This document shows positions 24,566 through 37,286 of a stretch of 64,000 nt of DNA, piece by piece. Below the pieces are notes generated by a model. It had not been told where the DNA came from, did no database searches, and saw nothing but the letters and a program-made list of their open reading frames with translations. The position numbers were made by a program, and so were the translations under genes. The DNA comes from Panicum virgatum (Eukaryota; Streptophyta; Magnoliopsida; Poales; Poaceae), in contig NC_053148.1 in NCBI RefSeq assembly GCF_016808335.1, forward strand, positions 47,446,930 to 47,510,929, read 5' to 3'. Within the stretch, counting starts at the first letter, position 1; the number at the start of each line of letters is the position of its first letter.

Positions 24566-25250
24566 CAGGTAACGCACAACTTCGGAAGCCGTGTGCAGTA
24601 CGAAGACAGCCACGGGTCGTCTCAGGTGTCGTCGTCGTTCCCGTGTCCGTCGACCATACACGGGCCGACGTCGCAGTTCTTCCCAAGTGCAGGTAACGTA
24701 CATATCTCTTTAAAATTACATCAAGTGTTCCTACATATTTACTAATATCACATACAGGATACGATCCAGCTACTGCGTTCGGCCATACTGGAATGTTTAG
24801 AGGGACAGCACCAGTTGGCGGACCATATCCAGGGATGGTACCGGGGCCACAGATACCGGCGTACACAGGTTAATTTATGTTTCGTATTTCGGTTTCTACA
24901 TGTCATTACGAAATATACGAGCGTACGCTAACATCCATATTTTTTGCGTAGGATTCTACCCCGATGCGGGCGCCGGACTTTCTTCTTCCTCCTTTCGACC
25001 AGATAACGAGACATTCACCTTAGACGACTTCGACAGCTTGAGTCCAGAAGAGCCTGCCGCGCAAGGTGACCCCGATGTCTTGGGGTATTCACAGCTAGGA
25101 GGAGCACCACTTGGGATCTCTCAGCAGCAGACACCGCAGCCCCTTGCGCGTCCTGAGCGACAGGTGAGGTCTCCGGATGTTCTCACCTACTCCGAGGGAC
25201 ATGTCCGTGCCCAGCAGAGGGCTAAGAGGGTCCGACGCCCTAGGGGTGGT
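24566..25250 (+). pseudogene. C-terminal tail of a plant-mobile-domain protein (MULE 1)
   Basis: Three exon pieces with good splice sites: to 24692, 24758-24868 and 24952 to about 25250. The last contains YSQLGGAPLGISQQQTP and VLTYSEGHVRAQQRAKRVRR, matching the C-terminus of the mobile-domain gene of MULE 2 (TSQLGGAPLATQDYSQVEQTP, LTYLQHHTRAGQ). The globular mobile domain itself is deleted. A further frame, AREIREVLAIFFRDLMKDKL, ending TAG near 25,516, looks like another captured or element exon of unknown nature. Confidence 0.65.
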
Positions 25251-25882
25251 TTGATGTATATGATGTTTATTTATAATGAGATAGCTGTGGACCGCTTATT
25301 TGTATCCGATGTTTATGATTGTGGTAGGTTACTTGTCATTTGTTTTTATAGATATTATTTATGTGAACTTATTATGTTTGTGGGTTCCATAATGCTCGTG
25401 AAATAAGGGAAGTTCTTGCGATTTTTTTCCGTGATTTAATGAAGGACAAGTTACGTGCGGTAGAAGTTAGCGGCCGAGATCTTGCCGACGATGATGACGA
25501 ATACACGCTCAAATAGCTCAAAATAGGTCCCTGCAAAAATAAAAGTCCGAGAAAAAAAAAGGGGGCTTGTCGCCCCCCCAACGGGCGACAGGGCCCTGTC
25601 GCCCGAGGGGTGGGCGACAGGCCCCTGTCGCCTGTTGGGGGGGCGACAGGTCCCCCCGCCCTTTTTTTTCTCCAGGGACTTCGTTGCAAATTTGAAAAAA
25701 AAAATTACACATTGGGCCTGTCGCCATATGGGAGGGCGACCGGGGTATATTTTTGAAATATTTGAAAACGGACATATATTTTTGAAATTTTAATTTTTAA
25801 AAAATATAAAAATGAAAAAAGTTCCTATTGCAGAGTCGTGTTGGCGGTGGGCCCGGGTGGCCCAGTTCGTTGCCTCGTGCGG

Positions 25883-25890
25883 CTATAAAA
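25883..25890 (+). promoter_or_regulatory. TATA box of protease gene 2
   Basis: CTATAAAA, 50 bp after the MULE 1 target duplication. The 50 bp between (GGTGGGCCCGGGTGGCCCAG) matches the gene 1 promoter, so the MULE has split a formerly continuous promoter. Confidence 0.8.
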
Positions 25891-25995
25891 TGCTCGGGCC
25901 GTTCACAGGCTAAGCCACGGCCCACGGCAGTGACCCGCAACAGTTCACAGATCTTCTCTTCTCATCGTCTCTCTCGCCAACTCAAAACGATCGCC

Positions 25996-27480
<1,485 letters not shown>

Positions 27481-28950
27481 GCAGAGAAGAGAGGCGACGG
27501 CCGGCCGCTAGGTTGCCCCTTTGTTGCTATGGTCATGGTGTGTGTATGGAGCTGAGTTGCTCGTTTACAGTAGTGTTGTTCTGAGTTGTGAACTCGTGAT
27601 GCCCGATGATCTTGTTGAACTTAGTATGTGGCACCGGAAATAAGCTACTAATAAGTTGTTATGCTGTATTAAGATAATAGATCATGTAATGAACAATATA
27701 CTCCTTTTGAAGGGTAATGTAATAAAGTTATACAAATAAAGTTGTTTGTGCTTAGCATATGACTGCTCTTTTTTTATGGAGTATTATAGGATCATCTTCC
27801 CCTGAAACCACCACACAGGTTCCATCAGAGTTGATGCCACAAATGGATCGGCCTGCAAACGGCCGGGAGCTCAACGGCACAGTCAGGGGCGGCGGCTGAT
27901 GCAGATGATCATGGGTTTTATACTTTTATTCGATCTGCAAGAAGATTTTAGGACTTGCATTCTGTCATTTTGTGTGGCTTTCGGAGGGCGGCTTACCCTC
28001 GCAGGCCGAGTTTTTATTCTGTGTGGCTTTGGCTCCATTGCTATTGTATCAACCATTGGATGACGAGAAACTTGAAATTCCGAAAACACCCGTTGGCTAA
28101 TTGATAAACAAAACGTGCATGTCAGAGGAATAAATCCCGTTTGACTGTGAACATGTTTCACCCATCTTCAAGACAGGAGCCTGTTGCCTCTGTCACGGTT
28201 CAGGCATGGTGGTCAATCCCTCCAGGTAAGAGATGCAGCGCCTGGTTGAACCACGCCTGCTTGAATTCCGTATGCTAACAATAAGAAGGGCAAAAGGAAG
28301 TTAGCATAAGATTCAGGTGTAATGATAAGTTCTATACAGGCAGTCATGTTTAAAGTTCCTTTTCTGAATTTGGTCTCTAGTATATATGAATATTAATCTA
28401 ACCAAGTCAGTCATATTGCACAGGCGATCTTAACTTGCTTATCACATCTGGACAAATGAAAGTTACAATGATAATCACTCGATAGGCAATCAAAATAGTC
28501 AGCACAAATGACATCTGGGAAAGCTAATTGAACTGACAATCCCGGTAAACACCTACTATATGCTAACCTGAAATCTCAGTATAAAAAAAAACAGAGCACC
28601 CAAAATGACCAACTGAAAAACGACCCAAATGTAACAAGCAGAATTGCTGAAGCAACGCACATACACCGCTTCCACTTGACAAACATGGGCATATCACATA
28701 ACAAAGATATATCCAGAAACCATGAACAATCAGATTGCCACACAAAATTCAGGGTTCACATATTCCTCACATAGTTCAACTAAGCTGCTGCACAGCAGCA
28801 AATGTTCACAAACACAACTAGACAGCATAGGAACAATGGACAGGCAAAAGACCACAACTTGACCAGGACTTGAAACACGACGACAATCTCCAAAGACACA
28901 GGAGGCACCTGCACCTTACTTGTGAACCCAGGAACAGAAAGCTCCATGGA
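27481..28950. other. Spacer between protease gene 2 and ubiquitin
   Basis: Holds the 3' UTR of gene 2 and then the common downstream end of the ubiquitin transcript. It is paralogous along its length to 48,531-49,965. No other gene seen. Confidence 0.6.
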
Positions 28951-28951
28951 C

Positions 28952-29419
<468 letters not shown>

Positions 29420-29599
29420 TTAGCAGAAGCAGAGTAAGCCACCGTACTGCAAGGGGCACATAAATTGCTACACGGAAACTGATCAATTTTGATTTCTGAA
29501 CATATAAAAATTAATGAACATCTCATTAAGTAAATATAAGGGGCCAGCATACTGTGGGGAACTAGACATAAATCGAACAAACAATAGCAGCAGACACAA

Positions 29600-29985
29600 A
29601 ATTAAAACAAGATCCTCGATTTCGCCATAATGCTGCTTCAGTTTCTCCCTCCGCTCATCCATCATGCATAAGTAAGCCTCGTACTGACGCTCAGACCTAA
29701 TCCATCCACAAGTGTTGGGGTCTCCCAGTACAGTGTCCAAACCCTAGCTCAGAGAAGAAATTGGAGGGGGTTTAAGCAAAGGAGAGATGCAATGAAATCA
29801 AAAGAACTCACCCTCACATTGTTGGGGCACTTGAAGAACAATTGGTTAAACGTTTCCGGTTGGTTGCTCCGAATGCAGATTAATCGACACTTTCAGTTGG
29901 GGCAATCTACCAGGCGGAGCCGATTCCTCTCCATGCTAGGGATCGACCCGAATGAGGCCAGGTGCGGGCTGCCACCCTCACTCAT
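29600..29985 (-). pseudogene. GRF-type zinc-finger gene fragment
   Basis: Exon 29812-29985 starts MSEGGSPHLASFGSIPSMER and holds the GRF pattern: RLVDCPN, a TGA where the second Cys is expected, KCRLICIRSNQPETF, then LFFKCPNNVR and a GTGAGT donor. A second exon (from about 29743 downwards, after an acceptor GAGCTAG) gives DPNTCGWIRSERQYEAYLCM and a charged helix. GRF fingers (C-x-C, GRxFF-x-CP, C-x-FF/W) bind nucleic acid. The stop in the finger and the loss of the 3' part show a pseudogene. It replaces the 5' half of the ubiquitin locus seen in block B. Confidence 0.65.
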
Positions 29986-30012
29986 CGTCGGCTTAAAGCC
30001 GTCGTCCGAGAG

Positions 30013-30943
30013 GGGCTTTGCTACGGTACTCCAATTACCTCTTAAGAGGTAAGAGAGTCAAAAGAAATCACAGCCATTGATTTTTGGAATTTTCATCTAT
30101 TAAGTAATTAAAATAAATAGGAGAAAAATCTCAACAATATCCCGCAAATCATGCAGCTTCCGTTTCCTATACGCTTTCATGCGCGGAGAGCAGCTATTCA
30201 CGTACGCATCATGGAAAAAAATGCCAGCCATCTCAACACAACCAAATATTGTATGATTCAAATCAAACCTACAGAAGGAACAAATTTCATCTTATAACTA
30301 CTTGTTTGGTACGTGCCATAAAAATAACCAAATCTTCAAGTGTGCCTTCACATGTCTCCCATGTCACGTTTTTGTTATGAACAAATCCATGTCACGCGCG
30401 TTCACCATTCATGTTAGGAAAAAGTAATCGTTTGATCTAATACACTCATGCTTGTATAACTTGATCTAATAAGAAGATATTTTTCCTATTTTTAGAATTA
30501 AAATGTCACATGCCATTATTATTCTCTAAAGTGTCAACCCATTAACCATATCACGTTTAGTTATGGGGAAAAAAATTAAATGGCCATTTGATGGGAGAAG
30601 TAGCAATTGGCATGTGTACGTCAAGCAGGTGCCTCAAATCTTCTTCTTGGTGGCTGACGCACCCATGTAGTGACCTGACACATTTTGACGTTCACATTGA
30701 AAAACGAAATTCTTTCGTGCGCACTCTCATCATGAGCAGGAAGTTGTGTCACGTTAAAACAATGAAACTTTATCTGTCCCGTTAGATCTTTTAGAGGTTA
30801 GATCTAATAGGAAGTTAGTTCCTATATTTTCTCTATTTTTAGAATTAAATATATAGATACTATTACCTCCTAGAAGGTAATACTTTATTTTCACCCTCAA
30901 GATCTATAGTCCACAGTTATTTTGGAGTACCGTAGCAAAGCCC
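30013..30943. mobile_element. Non-autonomous MULE, 931 bp
   Basis: Perfect 20-bp terminal repeats: GGGCTTTGCTACGGTACTCC at the left and its reverse complement at the right. Flanked by a perfect 9-bp target duplication GTCCGAGAG (30004-30012 and 30944-30952). The AT-rich interior has no coding sequence; TTACCTCTTAAGAGGTAA-like palindromes lie just inside both ends. It sits in the 5' leader of the GRF gene fragment. Confidence 0.93.
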
Positions 30944-31493
30944 GTCCGAGAGAGGGTAGGCGACGGCGACGGCGACGGCGACGGCGATGGCGACGGAGAA
31001 GTAGGAGGGGGAACGGAGGAGGAAACGGAGGAGGAAGACGACGTAGGGGGGAGACGGCCTTATCTCTTCAGGCGGGGGCAAAATCGGCCATACGGAAGAG
31101 TGGTTCGTATATGGTGCCCTACAGATGGGCCCGACGTCGCGCCCGGCGTAGAAAATGGTGTCAGCCCGGTAGAGTGGGAATTGTAATGGCACGTACCCGA
31201 TTATGCGAATTGTAATGACAGATCTCCGAACTTGCAAAATTGTAATGGCACAGATCCAATTAACCAAAAAAAGAAAAAAACACTTAGGAACGGAGGAGGG
31301 GGCGGAGACGGGAGATAGACGGTAAGAGAGTCCCGCCGTACTCCCCGTGAAGCTACCCGCATGTCGGCACCGAACGGTGTGATATTGGGCTGGAAGTTGG
31401 CACGGTTCCAGTTGGGCTGCGCTGCTGTATAGGGCTGAGCCCACTCAAAAAAGTGCTATATTGGGCTGAGGGTTAAAAGTGAAAAGGAAGCAA

Positions 31494-32310
31494 TCTATAC
31501 TAACAATCGGTTGCTACGTCGGCAGGTAATCTGTCGCCCGTACATTTTCGATGGGTTGGTTCTCGGCGTGTGATGAACCAGGAGCGGCTGCGCTGCCGTC
31601 GAGCGCGCACCTTTCCGCCGTGTTTTCTTCCGCGCAACGCGTGGCTTTTTACCGACGCGCTGTCGTCTCCTTACAGTGAATCGACACGTTACCTGGCGGC
31701 CGTTGCGGGAAGTTCTGGCCGCCCCCGATTCACTGCTCCTTCGCAAGATTTGGCTCTCTTTTCTTTTCGCCGTGCTCTGTTCTGTGCTGCTTCGCTCGCC
31801 ATGGTGATCTTCCGGCAAAAATTCAGGGTCCTACGATTGGCAGCTCCTCTTTGTCTGTTTCTTTCCTTCTGAGCTAACTTTCTGCTGCTTTCGTTTCGCT
31901 CTGCCCTTCTCTTTGGTTTGGCCATAGCTGCGCAGCCGTCTTGCGCGGAGGCGCATGCTGCCATGTTCCTGCTCGCCCTCAGCGGGAACGCCTGCAGGAC
32001 TCTGATGCTCGGCCGGACCGCGAAGCTACTCACCTAGAGCACGGCCATGCTGTGACCAGCTTCTCGACCGTGGCATTCCTCCCGAGCCACTGAACGCGGC
32101 AAAGAGAGCATGGCGTGCCCGCCGTCCCCGGGGGAACCCCGCAGCCCGCACCGTGCGATGGCACGCGCAGGACCTACACCAGCGTGGTGACCATGGACGC
32201 TTGGCCCTTGCGGTCGTGCTGCAGCGCGCCCAGTCTGGGCTCAAGTTAGTCGAGCACGACGTTCCAAATTCTGTGATTCACCGCGCGCATGGACGCGCGC
32301 CAAACACTAG
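31494..32310 (+). mobile_element. Non-autonomous Helitron, 817 bp
   Basis: Starts TCTATACTAAC after an A and ends with a hairpin CGCGCGCATGGACGCGCG and CCAAACACTAG before a T. Block B has the uninterrupted site: AAAGGAAGCAA joins directly to (A)GTGTTGTGAGAAGG at about 62,325-62,343. Short open frames inside are not convincing genes. Confidence 0.85.
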
Positions 32311-32599
32311 TGTGCTGTGAGAAGGGGGCCTGCCAGGCTGCCACTGTACTGTGCTATATTGGGCTGAGGGATAAAAGTGAAAAAGGAAACAATAAAAAGG
32401 AAGCAATAGTTTTTTCATCACCATTTTAGGTGCACCTTCTATTTATATCGTCAGGCTATCTCATATGTGGGGTCAGAGCTGAAATGATAGCATGGATGAA
32501 TCTTTTTTAGGCTGACTGAAATCTCAATTTTCTACAGGTGCAAAACAACCTTAAAAATTCTCCAAACTACCATTGGTTCCATTAATATGTAATGAAGAT

Positions 32600-33261
32600 T
32601 TGAGAACTTGTTTTTGCGTCCATGTTTCTGAAAACTTGAAACAAGTTTTATTAATGCATGAAAAGTCGTGTTTTTAGCAAGTGATGAAAAATAAAGAATC
32701 CCTAATAAAAATCCAAAATCATCAAAACAGAGGCCTCTGCCCGTCCAACTCAGAATTTATCGAAGCCGGCATACCGACGACGCTGGATGCACGAACCGAC
32801 GCTGCGTGCGGACCATTTGTTTACTGCAAAACAAGCGAAAAACTTGAGATCGCTGTGGATCGATACTGGCATGGCGTCCAAGAGGCGAGTTGGGATTAAA
32901 ATTAACACTGGTTTGGGTTGCTTCTCCCGCTGAAGGCGGAGATGCCGACGGGTAAATTAGTTTGAGGTTGACTACGCGCAACCTTGGTGCATGCTGGAAG
33001 GATGTGATAGGGTGGTCCATGATACCACAATCTTTTCTCTTGACTCTTGAGCACATGCATAATACAATTTTCGAGATGATGTCATCTGCCCTGATTAGAT
33101 ATCTTGCAATGCAGTGCATGCAAATGGAAGATGCTTGATTCTCGAAGCATATATACAGTAAATTCTGTACTATATGCTCCTTATGGAATAAACAAAAAAA
33201 AAAGTCAGCTCCGGCCTCCTCATAATATAGCGTAGCTTCATGCATCTAGGACAGTGACGAC
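32600..33261. other. Intergenic sequence, nothing recognised
   Basis: Block A homology ends near 32,600. The following AT-rich sequence shows no gene, repeat family or RNA. Confidence 0.5.
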
Positions 33262-33278
33262 TCGTTTCAAAAAAAAAA
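33262..33278 (+). mobile_element. Minimal (17-nt) LINE-type insertion
   Basis: The segment TCGTTTC plus a poly(A) run is flanked by a 14-bp direct repeat AGGACAGTGACGAC (33248-33261 and 33279-33292). A short tail ending in poly(A) between long target duplications is what target-primed reverse transcription leaves when it stops almost at once. Confidence 0.6.
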
Positions 33279-33371
33279 AGGACAGTGACGACACTTCAAT
33301 CAACTAAACTAAAGCATGCAGAAGCCACAAAAAACAATGTGTCAAATACTTAGATGAAGAAGTCTACTTTC

Positions 33372-33918
33372 GGACCGCCAGCTTGCGACTAGGGAATGGC
33401 CGAGGAATGATTGTTGCCCACTTTGCTGACAAAGCCAAGAAACAATCCACCACTTGCTCGCCGATTGTCGCTACTCGAGACGCATGCATCTGGATGATGA
33501 TCGCTGATTGGACACACTACCCACAGCTTAGACCGACCCATTGGGAACCAAGTGATAGTGTGGCTCAATGGTGGCTGATGTTGGGAACAAAAACGGGAGT
33601 TCCGCGAAGTGGACTACGCTCTCTTATCCTTTTAGTGGTTTGGGAATGTTGGAAGGAACGTAATGCACGAACGTTCCAGCGAAAGGAGAAGTCAGCCACG
33701 TCCTTGCTACTCAAAATTAAGGAGGAAGCCCGAGCTTGGGGACTGGCAGGGGTGAAGCGCCTCGCTTCGTTGCTGAGTGGTGCTTTAGATTGTTCACAGT
33801 TTCTTTGTACAATTATTTTTTTGCCTCACCTGTATTCGCTCCGCTGAGAGCGCTTATTTGTAAACTCCTTCTTTACTAATAGAAATGACGCACAATCTTG
33901 TGGCCGTTCGTTAAAAAA
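33372..33918 (+). mobile_element. 5'-truncated LINE (L1-type) copy
   Basis: 547 bp flanked by a 12-bp target duplication AAGTCTACTTTC (33360-33371 and 33919-33930), with a poly(A) end. It encodes the tail of a plant LINE ORF2 (33383-33847): IADWTHYPQLRPTHWEP, VWECWKERNARTFQRKEKS and LLLKIKEEARAWGLAGVKRL. Reverse transcriptase and endonuclease are lost by truncation. Confidence 0.9.
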
Positions 33919-33930
33919 AAGTCTACTTTC

Positions 33931-34530
33931 AGCCCTCAAACTACCATAGTCCAATTTTAACCCTCAAATTTAAACACTGCACAATTTTGTTCAAATCTGT
34001 TATTTTATTGTCTTTTAGATGTCCTGGAGCTTTTTTTTTTTTGCAAAAGTGTGATGTGCTTGTTCTACATGCAGGAGTTATGTCACCGGATTGAAATTAA
34101 AAAAAAAACACTTGATGAGACAATCCTATACATGGTATATATTCAGACCTACTATAATGCGGTGAAACCGTTGCCAACTTAGGGAAAAACACCTTCAAAA
34201 CAGCTGAAGAGTAAAAAAATACCTGATTAATTAGCTAAATGGTACAAAGTCGTTGGTATTTAGTTTTATCGGCAAAATTGATAGTTCAACTGTCCAAGGG
34301 TTGAAAAATGTACCTCTTCGGATCCTAAAAAAAGGTACTGACAGAAACATCTTACTGAGCATGCATGCATGCTTCTCCATTCATACAAGTTACAACTATC
34401 GTGTCAAAACTAGCATCAGCATAGTGGTTATCGCTACATAGAGATTAAAAAAATTAAAAAAGACACCTTCAAGAGGTTGTGGAATGGTGTAAGTCGTGGA
34501 CCCGGGCGATGCAGTTGCAGTTGGCGCCCT
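33931..34530. other. AT-rich intergenic, nothing recognised
   Basis: No gene or repeat could be identified. Confidence 0.5.
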
Positions 34531-34539
34531 GCTTCTATA

Positions 34540-35410
34540 TATATGTCCATTCGGGCCGCCCGGCTCGGCCGAAGCCCGGGCCCCCTTGGCCCGGTCACCT
34601 ATGGGCCGTGCCTGACCCAGCCCTATTCCTTAGCGGGTCGTGCCGGGTCAGCTCACGGGCTGCGCCGACGGCCCGGCACGGGCTCACGAGCCTGTTTCAT
34701 GCCGGACTGGCCCAAAAAACACGGTGGAGCCAGCGTGCTTGTGCCCGTCCGCACCGTCGATGGAGGCCACCCACCGGCGGCCACAGGCCAGCCCCAACTG
34801 CCGCGCCCACCGGCCGCCCCCCGCGTTGCGCTACCGGCCATGCCCGCTGGTCGTAGTCGCCGACGCCGCCGTATCCGCCTGCCGACGCCGTCACGTTCGC
34901 CTGCAACGGCCTGCCAAGCGGCCGACACCGCCGGCCCCACCGGCCTCGCTCGGTGACGCCGTCGCGCCCGCCGGCCTCGCCAACCCCGCTCGCCGCGCAC
35001 GCTCCTACCGATGGCACCCGCTCCTACCGCACCGCACGCCCGCCCACCCGTGCCGAGGCCGCTTGCCACCGGCAGCGAGCTAGCGACTGGGAAGGACCAT
35101 CCGGGAGGGGAGAGGGAGAGCCGAACGCGTGAGAGACTGAGAGCTGAGAGGGGAGGCGAGGTCGCGAGAGGCGGCGGCGGCATGCTACAGGTAGGCGGTA
35201 GCTAGGGTTGGGGTCCTTGGGAGGGGCAGAGGGAAAGGGGATGAGGAAACGAGGAGGGAGGCTACTAGGCTGGGCTGGGGGATTGGGGTAGACGAGCCAA
35301 CATCGGGCAGGCCTACTAATTCCATGCCGGGCCGGGCCAGCCCACAGCCTGGGGTGATGGCCCAAGCCTAGGCACGGTTGACGGGCCGGGCTAGCGCGGG
35401 CATGGAGGAG
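34540..35410. repeat. GC-rich inverted-repeat element, unassigned
   Basis: Both edges are rich in GGCCCGGC-type words in opposite orientation (CCGGGCCCCCTTGGCCCGGTC and CGGGTCGTGCCGGGTCAG at the left; GCCGGGCCGGGCCAGCCCA and GACGGGCCGGGCTAGC at the right), as in grass MULE or hAT derivatives. No target duplication was found. Open frames on both strands inside are composition effects. Confidence 0.3.
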
Positions 35411-35483
35411 AATGGGTCGGGGTGTGTTTGGGCTGGGTCAACGGGGTGCCGGCTGCATGGATATTTATATCCGTTTCCTGTGC

Positions 35484-35491
35484 CTATAAAT
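35484..35491 (+). promoter_or_regulatory. TATA box of protease gene 3
   Basis: CTATAAAT in the same position relative to the gene (155 bp before the ATG) as in genes 1 and 2. The surrounding promoter is otherwise different. Confidence 0.7.
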
Positions 35492-36153
35492 TGACCCGTC
35501 ATTCACAGGCTCAGGCACAGTCACCGAGGTAGGACCGTAGGAGTACGAGGTGGAGTCGAGTACAACTCACTTCATACCACAGTGCAGCGCTCGATCGAGG
35601 TCTACGGTCGCCGGCTCGGTCCGCGCAGCTCCACCGCCAAGAACCATGCATCCACCACGCTCCCCTGCGGCTGCTGCCGCGATGCTCGCCGCGGCGGCGC
35701 TACTGGCCGTGGCACTGATGGCCGCCTCCGCCGCGGCGGCGCCGTGGGAGCGGGCGGACGAGGAGGTGCGGCACCTCTACGAGGCGTGGAAGGTGGAGCA
35801 CGGCCGGCCGGGCAACGGCGGCGACGACCGCCTGCGCCTGGAGGTGTTCCGCGACAACCTGCGCTACATCGACGCGCGCAACGCGGAGGCCGACGCGGGG
35901 CTCCACGACTTCCGCCTCGGGCTCACCCCCTTCGCCGACCTCACCCTGGAAGAGTTCCGCGGCCGGGTCCTCGGCTTCCAGTTCCAGAGCCCCCGCCGCA
36001 ACGACACGGCGGACGAGGACGAGGACGGCTTCGGCGATCAGCTGGCGGCAGTGCCGTCCGCCGTCGACTGGCGCAGGAGCGGCGCCGTCACCCGCGTCAA
36101 GAACCAAGGCTCAACCGGTCCGTAGTACCTGTCTCTGGAGGAGCTGCTCATGA

Positions 36154-36567
<414 letters not shown>

Positions 36568-37286
36568 TGAGTGCAGAAAAAGAAGAGCGTCGCGTCCATA
36601 AATTCATACGCCCACTACTACAGAATAGGCCTTTGTTCCAGGCCATTTGTCCCGGCAGCCTTTTGGCCCGGGACAATAGGTGGCTTTTGTCCCGGGTCCA
36701 ACGGCTAGCCGGGCTAGCGGGGGACAGGGGCCTTTTGTCCCGGTTGGAACCACCAACCGGGACAAAAGGCCCCCATTTTGTCCCGGTTGATGTCTCCAAC
36801 CGGGACAAGAGGCCTTGCCCCTTATCCCCTTCCCTCTCCCCCCGCCTGAGCCATTCAGCTCACTTGTTTCTTACTGTTCTCGGCTCAGGAGAGAGAGGAG
36901 TTCTTGCTCATTTCTTCACCACATTTGTGAAGATCTTTGATTCCCCGTCCATCCATCGGCGCTAAAGGTTTGGGGCTTGTTTTTCTCTTCTTCCTTGGCT
37001 TGTATAGCTCATTTCATGCTTTAGAAATAGAGAAAATGTGTAGCTAGCTCATTTCTTGGACATTTAGCTAGATTGCATATGTAGGTGTGCTTTTCTTTTA
37101 GATTTAGATGAGTATGTGGATAGTAGAAATTTTTAAAATGAGTGTAGACACTTCATGTGATGTACTTATATACATGACCATATTGTGGATAGTTGATTTT
37201 TGTATTCACGAAGAATTTTTGCGTCAACCTGATAGCATTCTTGGGAGTACGAAAAGACAAAAGATACAGTAGAAGCACGACAAGAA

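Larger units (their letters stand above)
22542..25824 (+). mobile_element. MULE 1 (MuDR-like element), internally deleted, 3.3 kb
   Basis: Long terminal inverted repeats of about 250 bp: left (22542-22800) and right (25540-25824) share AAAAATATATGTCC, the GGTCGCCCTCCCATA / TATGGGAGGGCGACC pair, the polyT/CAAATTTGCAAC block and many GGGCGACAGG units. It is flanked by a perfect 9-bp target duplication CTATTGCAG (22533-22541 and 25825-25833), the Mutator signature. It encodes pieces of a MuDR transposase joined to the C-terminus of a mobile-domain protein, i.e. an internal-deletion derivative of a larger element organised like MULE 2. It sits between the distal promoter and TATA box of protease gene 2. 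Confidence 0.93.

Noticed and set aside
34477..35205. Overlapping GC-rich open frames on both strands
   Set aside because: Pro/Arg-rich translations of an inverted-repeat element; no start context or domain.
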